Assembly: GCA_937907395.1 (NCBI GenBank)
Contig: CALCII010000013.1
Span: forward strand, 310,001-374,000
DNA length: 64,000 nt
Source of the DNA: an uncultured Chitinophagaceae bacterium
Lineage (GTDB): Bacteria > Bacteroidota > Bacteroidia > Chitinophagales > Chitinophagaceae
Reading direction: 5' to 3'
The translations under genes were made by a program, and so were the position numbers. Below the pieces are notes generated by a model. The model saw only the letters and a list, made by a program, of their open reading frames with translations, made no database searches and was not told the origin of the DNA. Each line of letters starts with the position of its first letter. Positions within the stretch are counted from its first letter, which is position 1. This document shows positions 1 to 9,133 of this stretch, piece after piece.

Positions 1-1
1 A

Positions 2-985
2 ATTCCTCTTATTAAAGAGGCCATGAAAGCTGCAGGTGGTAAGTTGAATTTATTTGCAAGCCCATGGAGCCCCCCCGCATGGATGAAAGACAACAATAAT
101 ATGTTGCAGGGCGGTAAACTCAAGCCCGAATTTTATGATAGCTGGGCAATGTACTACACAAAGTTTATCAAGGCCTACGAAAAAGAAGGGGTGCCTCTGT
201 GGGCTATTACCATCCAGAACGAGCCTATGGCAAAACAAACATGGGAAAGTTGTATTTACACAGCAGAGGAGGAACGTGATTTCTTAAAGAATCATCTGGG
301 CCCTGTTATGTATAAAGAAGGCTTGAAGGATAAAAAGATCATTGTGTGGGATCATAACAGGGATATGATTTATCAACGGGCATTAACTTATTTTAAAGAT
401 CCTGAAGCTTCTAAATATATCTGGGGCATTGGATTCCATTGGTATGAAGACTGGAGTGGTGGATTGCCTATGTTCGATAACATTAAACGTGTGCATGAGG
501 CGTTCCCGGATAAAAATTTGTTTTTCACAGAAGGATGTGCTGAGAGTTTTGATTCCTCTCGTTATGGTGCCTGGGTATTGGGAGAAGAATATGGAAGAAG
601 CCTGATCAACGATTTTAATAATGGCATGGTAGGGTTTACAGATTGGAATATTTTGCTTGATGAAACAGGTGGACCTAATCATGTTAAGAATTTTTGTTTT
701 GCACCTGTACATGCCGATACACGTACCGGAAAACTGATCTATACCAATGCATACTATTATATTGGCCATTTTTCTAAGTTCATTCAGCAAGGAGCCAAAC
801 GTATTGGAAGCTCTGCCAGCAGAAGCCAGTTATTAACAACTGCTTTCAAAAACCCGGATGGTTCAATTGTGGTGGTGGTAATGAATCAAAGTGGAATTGA
901 ATCGCCTTATTATTTATGGGTGAATGGAAAAGCTGTGGAAGCAATAGCTAAACCTCATTCTATTAATACATGTATTATTAAATAA
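2..985 (+). CDS. GH30-family glycoside hydrolase (glucosylceramidase / beta-glucanase type), 5' end outside window
   Basis: Secreted-type retaining glycoside hydrolase, likely cutting beta-glucosidic bonds in glucans or glycosphingolipids (family knowledge). The reading frame is open to the left edge, so the N-terminus and any signal peptide are missing; 327 codons remain. Visible GH30 hallmarks are the F-A-S-P-W-S-P-P-A-W-M-K strand, the acid/base Glu in T-I-Q-N-E-P (about residue 67 counted from the Met at position 23) and the nucleophile Glu in F-F-T-E-G (about residue 170). A C-terminal beta-sandwich follows. It is only 28 nt upstream of the EEP gene and co-directional with GH3, so a sugar-utilisation operon is likely. 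Exact substrate (beta-1,6-glucan versus others) cannot be decided here. Confidence 0.9.
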   Translation: MPLIKEAMKAAGGKLNLFASPWSPPAWMKDNNNMLQGGKLKPEFYDSWAMYYTKFIKAYEKEGVPLWAITIQNEPMAKQTWESCIYTAEEERDFLKNHLGPVMYKEGLKDKKIIVWDHNRDMIYQRALTYFKDPEASKYIWGIGFHWYEDWSGGLPMFDNIKRVHEAFPDKNLFFTEGCAESFDSSRYGAWVLGEEYGRSLINDFNNGMVGFTDWNILLDETGGPNHVKNFCFAPVHADTRTGKLIYTNAYYYIGHFSKFIQQGAKRIGSSASRSQLLTTAFKNPDGSIVVVVMNQSGIESPYYLWVNGKAVEAIAKPHSINTCIIK

Positions 986-1013
986 ACCATTTGTTCATCA
1001 GACTTGCCAGAAT

Positions 1014-1859
1014 ATGCCACGATTGATTTTAATCCTGTTACTGAGTCTGTACACAATTAACGGTCAGGCTCAGACGCAAGTAACTGCTATGAGTTTTAAC
1101 ATCCGCCTCGATGTGGATTCGGATGGTGAAAATAAATGGTTGCTCCGGAAGGGAAAAGTGGCAGAGCTGATGAATTATTATGCACCCGATTTCATAGGTG
1201 CCCAGGAAGTACAACATCATCAACTGGAATATCTGCTGTCACAATTAAAGCAATATCGTTTTATTGGAGTTGGAAGAGATGACGGGAAAACGGGTGGTGA
1301 ATATTCCTGCATTTTTTACAATGCAGATAAGTATACAGTTGTGAAACAATCCACTTTCTGGTTATCAGCGACGCCCGATGTTGTTTCACGTGGGTGGGAT
1401 GCTGCCTGTAACCGTGTTTGTACTTATGGATTGTTTCGTTCCAATACCACCCGGAAACTTTTCTGGGTATTTAACACACACCTGGATCATATGGGCGTAA
1501 CTGCCAGAAGGGAATCTGTAAAATTAATTACCGAACGGATTCAGCAGTTGAATAAAGGATTGAATTATCCTGTTATCCTTATGGGTGATTTCAATTCCGG
1601 ACCCGAAGATGAACCGGTTCGTATTGTAAAATCTTTTCTTGTAAATACAAGAGAAGAAAGCAAAACCCCTCCTTATGGATCTTTTGATACTTGGAATGCA
1701 TTTAAGTTTCATGAGAAACCGGACGGGTGTATCGATTACATTTTTGTATCAAAGGGAACTCGAATCATTGTTCAGAAATTTGCTACGATTACTGACTCAT
1801 ATGATTTGAAATATCCGTCAGATCATTTCCCGATTCTATCACAATTATTCTTGAAATAA
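1014..1859 (+). CDS. Secreted endonuclease/exonuclease/phosphatase (EEP) family protein
   Basis: A 281-residue protein with an N-terminal signal peptide (hydrophobic residues 3-15, cleavage near A-Q-A-Q). EEP-fold metal-hydrolase motifs are visible: G-A-Q-E-V-Q (metal-binding Glu), N-T-H-L-D-H, M-G-D-F-N-S and the C-terminal S-D-H-F-P-I catalytic His. Family members hydrolyse phosphodiesters or phosphomonoesters; in Bacteroidota glycan loci they often accompany hydrolases. It lies between GH30 and GH3 genes with gaps of 28 and 25 nt, so it is probably co-transcribed and acts in the periplasm or outside the cell. Whether the substrate is nucleic acid, phospholipid or a phosphorylated sugar is unknown. 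Confidence 0.85.
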   Translation: MPRLILILLLSLYTINGQAQTQVTAMSFNIRLDVDSDGENKWLLRKGKVAELMNYYAPDFIGAQEVQHHQLEYLLSQLKQYRFIGVGRDDGKTGGEYSCIFYNADKYTVVKQSTFWLSATPDVVSRGWDAACNRVCTYGLFRSNTTRKLFWVFNTHLDHMGVTARRESVKLITERIQQLNKGLNYPVILMGDFNSGPEDEPVRIVKSFLVNTREESKTPPYGSFDTWNAFKFHEKPDGCIDYIFVSKGTRIIVQKFATITDSYDLKYPSDHFPILSQLFLK

Positions 1860-1884
1860 GTCTGTAAAAACTAAAACAGCTTTT

Positions 1885-4116
1885 ATGAAACAAGGTTCTT
1901 TATTCGTTGCTTTATTGTTTATTGTTTCACTGGCATCTGCCCAGCAATCCAGGGAGGCCCAAATGAATTTGTTTGTAGAGTCGCTTTTGAAAAAGATGAC
2001 ACTGGAAGAGAAAGTGGGACAGTTGAATCAATACAATGGAGATCTGGCATTTACAGGTCCCGTTACAATGGATAAAGACAAAATTGGCCAGATCAGACGG
2101 GGTATGGTTGGATCAATGCTGAACGTGACAGGTGTGGAGCATACCCGTGAATTGCAAAAAATTGCATTGCAGTCAAGATTGAAAATACCGATGTTATTCG
2201 GACAAGATGTGATTCATGGATTTCGTACCACATTTCCTATCCCATTGGCAGAAGCGGCCAGCTGGGATCTGGAAGCAATTGAACTGAGTGCAAGAATTGC
2301 AGCTATCGAAGCTTCTGCAGCTGGTGTTCACTGGACATTTGCACCAATGGTGGATATATCTCGTGATCCACGCTGGGGCCGTGTAATGGAAGGAGCAGGT
2401 GAAGATACCTATCTTGGTTCATTAATTGCCCGTGCACGTGTAAAAGGATTTCAGGGCAAGGGGTTGGGATATACTGATGCAGTAATGGCCTGTGCCAAAC
2501 ACTTTGCTGCTTATGGAGCAGCTATTGGTGGCCGTGACTATAATAGTGTGGATATGAGCCTTCGTACTTTATGGGAAATATATTTACCTCCTTTCAAAGC
2601 AGCTGCAGATGCTGGAGCGGCAACATTTATGAATTCATTCAACGATATCAATGGTGTCCCGGCTACTGGTAACCGTTATATTCAAAGAGATATCCTGAAA
2701 GGAAAATGGAAGTTCACCGGTTTTGTAGTTAGCGATTGGGGAAGTATTGGTGAAATGGTGAATCATGGATATGTGGCCAACAATAAGGAAGCAGCTTATG
2801 TGGCTATAAATGCCGGTAGTGATATGGATATGGAAAGCCGTAGTTACAGAGATTACCTGGTTCAATTGGTGAGAGATGGTAAAGTGAAAATGGAATTAGT
2901 AGATGATGCGGTGCGTCGTATCCTTAGAAAAAAATATGAACTGGGATTGTTTGATGATCCGTTTAAATTCTGCAATGAAGAACGTCAACAACAAAACTGG
3001 AATAAACAGGAGCATAGAAATATAGCCCGTGATATTGCCCGTAAAAGCATTGTGTTGCTGAAAAATGAAAACAAGGTGTTGCCTTTAAACAAGCAAACGA
3101 AAAAAATTGCATTGATTGGCCCGTTTGTGAAAGCAGTGAAAGACAACCTTGGCTTCTGGAGTATTGAATGGCCCGACGATTCTTCCCGTATTGTGAGTTT
3201 GTGGCAGGGGATGCAGAACAAACTGGGAAGCAGAGCTTCATTAGTATATGCCAAAGGCTGTAATATTAATGATACTGACAGCTCTGGTTTTGCAGAAGCA
3301 ATAGCAGCAGCACAACAATCGGATGTGATTGTGATGACGGTGGGTGAGGCAAGAGATATGAGCGGTGAAGCCAAGAGCCGGAGCAGCCTGCAATTGCCCG
3401 GCGTTCAGGAACAATTGATCAAGGCAATGATTGCAACGGGTAAACCGGTTGTATTGTTGATTCATGCAGGCAGACCATTGATATTTAACTGGGCAGCCGA
3501 TCATGCACCGGCAATATTATATACATGGTGGCTGGGCACAGAAGCTGGTAATGCTATTGCCGATGTGTTGTTTGGCGATTACAATCCATCCGGTAAATTG
3601 CCTATGACGTTCCCACGCACAGAGGGACAGATTCCTATTTATTATAATCATTACAATACGGGCCGCCCGGTTGTGAACGAAAAAGATGTGCTTTATAAAT
3701 CAGCTTATATTGATTTAAGTATCCATCCCAAATTCCCCTTTGGATATGGGTTGAGTTACACCAATTTTGAATATGGAGATATGGTGCTTAGTGATACAGC
3801 ATTAAAAGGAAATCAGAAATTAGTTGTAACTGTTACTGTAAAAAATACAGGTTCTGTAAAAGGAAAGGAAACGGTTCAGCTGTATATAAGAGACCTGGTT
3901 GGAAAAGTGGTAAGACCGGTTAAGGAATTAAAAGGATATAAGCAGGTAGAGTTGATGCCCGGAGAGCAAAAAACGGTTCAGTTTACACTTACAACAAATG
4001 ACCTGAAATTTTATGATGATCAATTGAACTTTGATTGGGAACCCGGTTCATTTGAAATTATGGTGGGAAGTAATTCTCAGGACGTACAGAAAAAGAAACT
4101 AGAGTGGAAAAGATGA
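1885..4116 (+). CDS. bglX: GH3 beta-glucosidase (BglX-like), periplasmic
   Basis: A 743-residue GH3 enzyme, close to the usual BglX length (about 750). Order: signal peptide (residues 1-19, ending S-A-Q), (beta/alpha)8 domain with K-H-F-A-A-Y-G and the nucleophile Asp in V-V-S-D-W-G-S (about residue 284), the alpha/beta sandwich domain (about 385-600), and a C-terminal fibronectin type III-like domain containing G-K-E-T-V-Q-L-Y. It should release terminal beta-linked glucose from oligosaccharides made by the GH30 enzyme upstream (inference from neighbourhood). It is the last gene of the little cluster; a strong terminator follows 12 nt after the stop. Confidence 0.93.
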   Translation: MKQGSLFVALLFIVSLASAQQSREAQMNLFVESLLKKMTLEEKVGQLNQYNGDLAFTGPVTMDKDKIGQIRRGMVGSMLNVTGVEHTRELQKIALQSRLKIPMLFGQDVIHGFRTTFPIPLAEAASWDLEAIELSARIAAIEASAAGVHWTFAPMVDISRDPRWGRVMEGAGEDTYLGSLIARARVKGFQGKGLGYTDAVMACAKHFAAYGAAIGGRDYNSVDMSLRTLWEIYLPPFKAAADAGAATFMNSFNDINGVPATGNRYIQRDILKGKWKFTGFVVSDWGSIGEMVNHGYVANNKEAAYVAINAGSDMDMESRSYRDYLVQLVRDGKVKMELVDDAVRRILRKKYELGLFDDPFKFCNEERQQQNWNKQEHRNIARDIARKSIVLLKNENKVLPLNKQTKKIALIGPFVKAVKDNLGFWSIEWPDDSSRIVSLWQGMQNKLGSRASLVYAKGCNINDTDSSGFAEAIAAAQQSDVIVMTVGEARDMSGEAKSRSSLQLPGVQEQLIKAMIATGKPVVLLIHAGRPLIFNWAADHAPAILYTWWLGTEAGNAIADVLFGDYNPSGKLPMTFPRTEGQIPIYYNHYNTGRPVVNEKDVLYKSAYIDLSIHPKFPFGYGLSYTNFEYGDMVLSDTALKGNQKLVVTVTVKNTGSVKGKETVQLYIRDLVGKVVRPVKELKGYKQVELMPGEQKTVQFTLTTNDLKFYDDQLNFDWEPGSFEIMVGSNSQDVQKKKLEWKR

Positions 4117-4128
4117 GTGTTGCAAGGT

Positions 4129-4157
4129 GCCGGTTGATTCTTCAACCGGCTTTTTTT
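4129..4157 (+). terminator. Intrinsic terminator after bglX-like gene
   Basis: Perfect 9-bp stem GCCGGTTGA / TCAACCGGC with a 4-nt loop, followed by seven T. It ends the GH30-EEP-GH3 unit. Confidence 0.93.
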
Positions 4158-4228
4158 ATCTGATTTTAATTACTAACGATTGTTGTACATACTTTCAAAC
4201 AAGTCTGCTTCATTCTTTTCAGTTATAG

Positions 4229-4236
4229 TAAATTTG
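4229..4236 (+). promoter_or_regulatory. Bacteroidota -7 element (TAAATTTG) at the start of the FAD/Fe-S gene
   Basis: Exact match to TAnnTTTG, five nt before the ATG at 4242. Transcription would begin at or next to the start codon, so the mRNA may be leaderless. I see no convincing -33 TTG at the expected distance. Confidence 0.5.
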
Positions 4237-4241
4237 TCGGC

Positions 4242-7208
4242 ATGAATGTTTCAGGGATGAAAGAAAAACTGAAAAGGCTTTCGGAAGAACTAGAGGGTGA
4301 TTTGTTTTACGATACCACAATCCGTACGCTGTACGCAACAGATGCCTCTGCTTACAGAGAACTGCCGATGGCAGTAGCTATTCCCAAGACCAGGGAAGAT
4401 ATTCTCAAACTCATTTCGTTTGCAGGCGTTGAAGGAACTTCATTGATTCCAAGAACAGCAGGTACATCCTTGGCCGGACAAGTTGTGGGGCACGGTATTG
4501 TTGTTGATGTGTCGAAACATTTCAACCAGGTACTTGAATTTAATAAAGAAGAACGTTGGGTAAAAGTGCAACCCGGTGTGATCCGTGATGAACTGAATTT
4601 GTTTTTAAAACCATATGGATTGTATTTCGGGCCTGAAACCTCAACAGCTAACCGTGCCATGATTGGTGGCATGGTGGGGAATAATTCCTGTGGCTCCAAT
4701 TCTGTTGTGTACAAAAGTACAAGAGAGCATCTGCTGGAAGTAAAAGCATTCCTGAGTGATGGATCTGAAGCAGAATTCAAAACACTGAGTATAGATGAAT
4801 TTCATGCCAAGTGTGAACTGCAGAATCTGGAAGGAAACATCTATCGAACAGTGAGAAGCTTATTGAGCAATTACGAGAACCAGCTAGAGATACGCAAAGA
4901 GTTTCCGAAGAAAACAGTAGAGAGAAGAAACACCGGTTATGCCATTGATCTGCTTGTGGACACGGCACCATTTGCCGCTGGTAAGGAGGATTTTAATTTC
5001 TGTAAACTGATAGCAGGTTCCGAAGGAACACTGGCTTTCATAACGGAGATTAAGTTGAATGTGGTGCCGCTTCCTCCTAAAGAAGTGGGGTTGATGTGTG
5101 TGCATTTTAATTCAATTGATGAATCGTTGCATGCAAATCTTATCGGATTAAAATACAAACCCAGCGCCAGTGAATTAATTGATCATTATATACTGGACTG
5201 TACCAAAAATAATATTGAACAAAGCAAGAACCGTTTCTTCGTACAAGGTGATCCCGGTGCTATTCTTGTTTTTGAATTTGCTAAAGAAACGAGAGAAGAA
5301 GTAGTGGCGATAACCAATCAATTAGAAGCAGAATTGCGTGCAGCAGGTTTAGGTTATCATTTTCCTGTTTTATTTGGCGCTGATACAAAGAAGATATGGA
5401 CACTTCGCAAAGCAGGACTTGGTTTGCTGGGTAATCTTCCCGGTGATGAAAAAGCGGTGGCAGTAATTGAAGATACAGCTGTGGATGTGAATGATTTGCC
5501 CAACTATATCCGGGATTTTAATGAAGTGTTGAAGAAACATGGATTGTATTCGGTTCACTATGCACATGCCGGCTCAGGTGAATTGCATTTGCGTCCTATT
5601 ATTAATTTAAAAACGGAGGAAGGGAATAAACTTTTTCGAACCATTGCAGAAGAAGTAGCCACCTTGGTTAAAAAGTATAATGGCTCTTTAAGCGGAGAAC
5701 ATGGCGATGGACGTTTGCGGGGTGAATTCATCCGCCAGATGGTGGGAGAGAAGAACTATGAATTGATGAAACAGGTGAAGTACACCTGGGATCCTCATAA
5801 TATCTTCAATCCTAATAAGATTGTGGATACGCCACCTATGAATACTTCGTTACGCTACGAACCCGGACAATTCACACCTGAGTTCAAAACCATTTTCCGT
5901 TTTCATCAGCAGAACATATTGCAGCATGCTGAGCAATGTAATGGATCTGGTGATTGCCGTAAAACGCATCTCAGCGGCGGTACCATGTGCCCTTCTTTTA
6001 TGGCCACACGCAACGAAAAAGACACCACAAGGGCACGGGCCAATATCCTTCGTGAATTTTTGACACATTCAACCAAAATAAACCGTTACGATCATAAAGA
6101 AATTTATGAAGTAATGAGTTTGTGTTTGAGTTGTAAGGCCTGTAAAAGCGAATGCCCGTCTAATGTGGACATGGCGAAATTGAAAGCCGAGTTTTTGCAA
6201 CACTACTATGATGCAAATGGTGTTCCTTTCCGTTCACGTATGATTGCTAATTTTTCGCTCAGTGCAAAGATTGGCTCCGTTGCGCCTTCTGTCTATAATT
6301 TCTTTATGACGAATGCGCTCACCAGTACTATCATCAAGCGAACGGTTGGGTTTGCGGTAAAACGTTCCATGCCCAAATTGGCGGATGTAACACTTTATAA
6401 GTGGTTTCATGAAAAGTCAAAAGTCAAAAGTCGAAATTTAAAAAATGTTCAATCGCTGCCATCGGCCAACCACCAAAGGTCAACTGTTTTTCTTTTTTGC
6501 GATGAGTTTACCAATTACAACGATGCGCATATTGGTAAAACAGCTGTTGAGTTATTGGAGAAACTTGGTTACAATGTTGAAATTCCGGATCATATTGAAA
6601 GCGGAAGATCATGGTTGTCTAAAGGATTGATCAGGAAAGCAAAAGAAATTGCAAACAGAAATATTGAGTTGCTAAAAGATATTGTTACCGCCGAAACTCC
6701 TTTAATTGGTATTGAACCGTCAGCTATTTTAACCTTCAGGGATGAATATCCGGATCTGGCAACGGATGAAAATCTGGATGCAGCAAAGAGATTAGCAAAG
6801 AATACATTTTTTATTGATGAATTTATTGCAAGAGAAATAGAGAAAGGAAACATCAGGAAAGATCAATTCACGAAAGAACCAAAACAGATCAAACTTCATG
6901 GACATTGTCAACAGAAATCTGTAGGCTCTTTAGCCGATACCATTAAGGTGCTTTCATTTCCTGAAAATTATAAAGTAGAAACGATTCCCTCTGGGTGTTG
7001 TGGTATGGCTGGTTCTTTTGGCTATGAAAAAGAGCATTATAATATCTCCATGCAAATAGGTGATTTGGTGTTATTCCCTGCTGTGAGAAATAAACATGAA
7101 GAAGCTGTTGTTGCAGCACCTGGCACCAGTTGCCGCCACCAGATCAAAGATGGTACGGGTGAAAAAGCCTTGCATCCGGTGGAGATTTTGTACAAAGCGT
7201 TGGTATAA
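4242..7208 (+). CDS. FAD-linked oxidase fused to Fe-S / CCG domains (D-2-hydroxyacid dehydrogenase type)
   Basis: A 988-residue GlcD/GlcF-like fusion that should oxidise a D-2-hydroxyacid (D-lactate, glycolate or D-2-hydroxyglutarate class) and pass electrons to the membrane pool. Order: PCMH-type FAD-binding domain (about 35-270, with G-T-S-L-A-G-Q and N-N-S-C-G-S-N), FAD-oxidase C domain (about 275-530, H-Y-A-H-A-G-S-G-E and S-G-E-H-G-D-G-R), ferredoxin-like clusters (C-N-G-S-G-D-C and C-L-S-C-K-A-C-K-S-E-C-P), then CCG domains ending with P-S-G-C-C-G-M-A-G-S. The start at 4242 follows a -7 element; Met at codon 6 is the alternative. Odd: the linker before the CCG part contains a triple AAAAGTC heptamer read in frame. 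Exact substrate cannot be read from sequence. Confidence 0.9.
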   Translation: MNVSGMKEKLKRLSEELEGDLFYDTTIRTLYATDASAYRELPMAVAIPKTREDILKLISFAGVEGTSLIPRTAGTSLAGQVVGHGIVVDVSKHFNQVLEFNKEERWVKVQPGVIRDELNLFLKPYGLYFGPETSTANRAMIGGMVGNNSCGSNSVVYKSTREHLLEVKAFLSDGSEAEFKTLSIDEFHAKCELQNLEGNIYRTVRSLLSNYENQLEIRKEFPKKTVERRNTGYAIDLLVDTAPFAAGKEDFNFCKLIAGSEGTLAFITEIKLNVVPLPPKEVGLMCVHFNSIDESLHANLIGLKYKPSASELIDHYILDCTKNNIEQSKNRFFVQGDPGAILVFEFAKETREEVVAITNQLEAELRAAGLGYHFPVLFGADTKKIWTLRKAGLGLLGNLPGDEKAVAVIEDTAVDVNDLPNYIRDFNEVLKKHGLYSVHYAHAGSGELHLRPIINLKTEEGNKLFRTIAEEVATLVKKYNGSLSGEHGDGRLRGEFIRQMVGEKNYELMKQVKYTWDPHNIFNPNKIVDTPPMNTSLRYEPGQFTPEFKTIFRFHQQNILQHAEQCNGSGDCRKTHLSGGTMCPSFMATRNEKDTTRARANILREFLTHSTKINRYDHKEIYEVMSLCLSCKACKSECPSNVDMAKLKAEFLQHYYDANGVPFRSRMIANFSLSAKIGSVAPSVYNFFMTNALTSTIIKRTVGFAVKRSMPKLADVTLYKWFHEKSKVKSRNLKNVQSLPSANHQRSTVFLFCDEFTNYNDAHIGKTAVELLEKLGYNVEIPDHIESGRSWLSKGLIRKAKEIANRNIELLKDIVTAETPLIGIEPSAILTFRDEYPDLATDENLDAAKRLAKNTFFIDEFIAREIEKGNIRKDQFTKEPKQIKLHGHCQQKSVGSLADTIKVLSFPENYKVETIPSGCCGMAGSFGYEKEHYNISMQIGDLVLFPAVRNKHEEAVVAAPGTSCRHQIKDGTGEKALHPVEILYKALV
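6412..6432 (+). repeat. Three tandem AAAAGTC heptamers inside a coding region
   Basis: Exactly three consecutive AAAAGTC units, 21 nt, read in frame as a Lys/Ser/Val-rich linker piece between the Fe-S and CCG domains of the FAD/Fe-S protein. The same AAAAGTC core builds the inverted repeats around the four-helix-bundle gene near 20 kb. Confidence 0.85.
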
Positions 7209-7244
7209 TGATGTAACAGGATGCTGTTGCTTGGAATCCTTTCC

Positions 7245-7252
7245 TACTTTTG
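7245..7252 (+). promoter_or_regulatory. Bacteroidota -7 element (TACTTTTG) fixing a GTG start
   Basis: Exact TAnnTTTG match five nt before GTG 7258, the same spacing as for the gene at 4242. A weak TTG lies at 7227-7229, about 15 nt upstream, closer than usual. It argues that the downstream gene starts at 7258 rather than further upstream. Confidence 0.45.
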
Positions 7253-7257
7253 TAAGA

Positions 7258-8271
7258 GTGGACAGTATCACACATATCGCCATTGGTGCCTGTATGGGTG
7301 AAGCATTTGCAGGTAAAAAGCTGGGCAGAAAAGCAATGGTGTGGGGAGCGTTGGCACAGAGTTTGCCCGATATTGATTTCGTTGCTTCTTTCTGGATGGA
7401 TACTCCATCTGATTTGTTGGCACACCGTGGATTTACACATTCGTTTTTATTCCTTGTATTGATTGTGCCTTTAATGGCATTGTCTGCCGAGAAATGGCAC
7501 AGGCCACATAATATTTCATTTCAAAAATGGTTGGCTTTTTTTGCAGCGGCTGTCTTTGTTCACTTATTTCTCGATGTGTTTAATAATTACGGAATTGGAT
7601 GGCTGGAACCCTTCAGTCACAAACGCTTTTCGTTGAATGCAGTTTATGTAGCCGATCCCTTTTTCTCACTGTGGCCGGGACTGGCAACAATTGCTTTGAT
7701 TGTACACAGGAAAAAAGATAAACTGAGGACTTTTTACTGGCGGTTTGGATTGGGTATGGCTGCAGTTTACCTGGGATTGTGTGTGGTGAATAAAATCAGA
7801 ATTGATAAGCAGGTGAATACGGCCTTTCAATTGCAAAATATACCTCATCAACAGTACTTCACCACTCCGGCTCCTTTGCAAAATTGGTTATGGTTTGTGG
7901 TTAGTGGAGATGAAAAGGGTTTTTACACCGGCTTTCGATCCTTGCTGGATGATGATCTTAAAATTCAGTTTGAATATGTGCCCCGCAACCAGCAACTACT
8001 GGATTCAATAAAAGATCATGAAGAAGTTTTGAAACTGATTCGTTTTTCACAAGGCTTCTACACAGTTGAAAAATGGAAGGATACATTAGTATTTAATGAT
8101 CTACGTTTCGGACAAATCATTGGCTGGGTTGATCCCTGCAACCGTTTTGTATTTCATTATTACCTCAGTCATCCCAACGATAATAAAATGGTGGTGCAAC
8201 GTGGGCGTTTTGATAAATGGGATTTAAATATCGCTTTCGCTTTGCTTCGCAGGATGCGTGGTGAAAATTAA
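7258..8271 (+). CDS. Membrane-bound metal-dependent hydrolase (YdjM/DUF457-like)
   Basis: A 337-residue protein of the inner-membrane 'metal-dependent hydrolase' family. N-terminal histidine/acid motifs are D-S-I-T-H-I-A-I-G-A, Q-S-L-P-D-I-D and H-R-G-F-T-H-S, followed by V-H-L-F-L-D-V-F-N-N-Y-G. There are four or five membrane segments in the first 200 residues and a soluble C-terminal part. The frame is open to an ATG at 7096, but that extension overlaps the previous gene by over 100 nt and lacks family similarity; the GTG at 7258 gives the normal M-D-S-I-T-H start. The physiological substrate of the family is unknown. Its 3' end overlaps the convergent deaminase gene by 4 nt. Confidence 0.85.
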   Translation: MDSITHIAIGACMGEAFAGKKLGRKAMVWGALAQSLPDIDFVASFWMDTPSDLLAHRGFTHSFLFLVLIVPLMALSAEKWHRPHNISFQKWLAFFAAAVFVHLFLDVFNNYGIGWLEPFSHKRFSLNAVYVADPFFSLWPGLATIALIVHRKKDKLRTFYWRFGLGMAAVYLGLCVVNKIRIDKQVNTAFQLQNIPHQQYFTTPAPLQNWLWFVVSGDEKGFYTGFRSLLDDDLKIQFEYVPRNQQLLDSIKDHEEVLKLIRFSQGFYTVEKWKDTLVFNDLRFGQIIGWVDPCNRFVFHYYLSHPNDNKMVVQRGRFDKWDLNIAFALLRRMRGEN

Positions 8272-8744
8272 TTTCTTACTTCTTCAAGCTGATTGAAAAT
8301 CTGTTTGGCCCGTTCAAAAAGAGGATCGCAAATTTCAGGTAAGAGGGGCCCGGTTAATACAGGTGTATTTCCCGCATGGTAAAACGGAGGAAGATGGCTC
8401 GTTAAACAACTGCAGCCCCCCTGTGTATCTGTGGCTCCATAAACAATTCTTCCAACTCCTGAAAGCAACATACGGCTGAAGCACATACAACAGGGTTCCA
8501 ATGTAGTATAACAGGTCATCTCAGCTGCATGTTTCCAAAGATGTGCAGGAACCAGGTCGAGTGCATTCATTTCTGCATGGCGACCCGGATCAAAATGTGG
8601 CAACAACATGCTGTTGCCGGCAGCTGCAATTATTTCGTTGTTGAATGTGATAACAGAACCAATCGGCAGATTCCCTGCCTTTTCGGCTTCCAATGCAAGT
8701 TCTACAGCTTTATGTAAAAAAATAAAATCGGCTTCAGAGTTCAT
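8268..8744 (-). CDS. Nucleoside deaminase (zinc-dependent cytidine/adenosine deaminase superfamily)
   Basis: A 158-residue cytosolic deaminase. Zinc and catalytic motifs are intact: H-A-E-M-N-A (His ligand and proton-shuttling Glu) and P-C-C-M-C (two Cys ligands). Members hydrolytically deaminate nucleobases or nucleosides, or the tRNA wobble adenosine. The region after the P-C-C-M-C motif (G-V-G-R-I-V-Y-G-A-T-D-T-Q-G-G) is more like free nucleobase/nucleoside deaminases than canonical TadA, so I do not assign tadA. It precedes no obvious pathway partner; the DUF1801 gene lies 11 nt upstream on the same strand, suggesting co-transcription. Confidence 0.85.
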   Translation of the reverse strand: MNSEADFIFLHKAVELALEAEKAGNLPIGSVITFNNEIIAAAGNSMLLPHFDPGRHAEMNALDLVPAHLWKHAAEMTCYTTLEPCCMCFSRMLLSGVGRIVYGATDTQGGCSCLTSHLPPFYHAGNTPVLTGPLLPEICDPLFERAKQIFNQLEEVRN

Positions 8745-8755
8745 ATTCGGATATA

Positions 8756-9127
8756 TTATTTCGTCTTTATAGTTTTTGCTTTATTTTCTTTCACTCTGAA
8801 TAAAACAATACGTTTGATTAATGAAACCGGCAATGGTTGATCAACCGGAAATTGAACAGAGCCCTTCCCTTGTTTGTAAACAGCAAGTTCTTCTGCAAAT
8901 GCTTTATGCCCGGTGGGAGTTGCATAAAAACCAATATGATTTTTATAGCCTGCAAAATATACCAAAGGTTTGCCGTTCATTTTATAAGCCGGCATTCCGT
9001 AACTGATACTTTCATTTGCTTCGGGTGCATTTTCTTTAATAAGTGAACGCATTTGTTTCAACAGTACCTGGGTTTCTTTTGGAAAGCTTTTAATGTACTC
9101 GTCTGTGTTTTGAAAAGGTAATTTCAT
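8756..9127 (-). CDS. DUF1801 (YdhG-like) small protein
   Basis: A 123-residue DUF1801-family protein, recognised by Y-I-K-S-F-P-K-E-T near the start and the core I-S-Y-G-M-P-A-Y-K followed by L-V-Y-F-A-G-Y-K-N-H-I-G-F-Y. Some relatives have been described as frataxin-like iron chaperones, but the function of most is unknown. No signal peptide or membrane segment, so cytosolic. It sits between the GH53 gene (6 nt upstream) and the deaminase gene (11 nt downstream) on the minus strand, probably one transcript. Confidence 0.8.
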   Translation of the reverse strand: MKLPFQNTDEYIKSFPKETQVLLKQMRSLIKENAPEANESISYGMPAYKMNGKPLVYFAGYKNHIGFYATPTGHKAFAEELAVYKQGKGSVQFPVDQPLPVSLIKRIVLFRVKENKAKTIKTK

Positions 9128-9133
9128 TTGTTT

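Noticed and set aside
7096..7257. Upstream extension of the metal-dependent hydrolase gene to an ATG at 7096
   Set aside because: The extension overlaps the oxidase gene by over 100 nt and its translation is the out-of-frame reading of that gene; the -7 element and family start favour GTG 7258.
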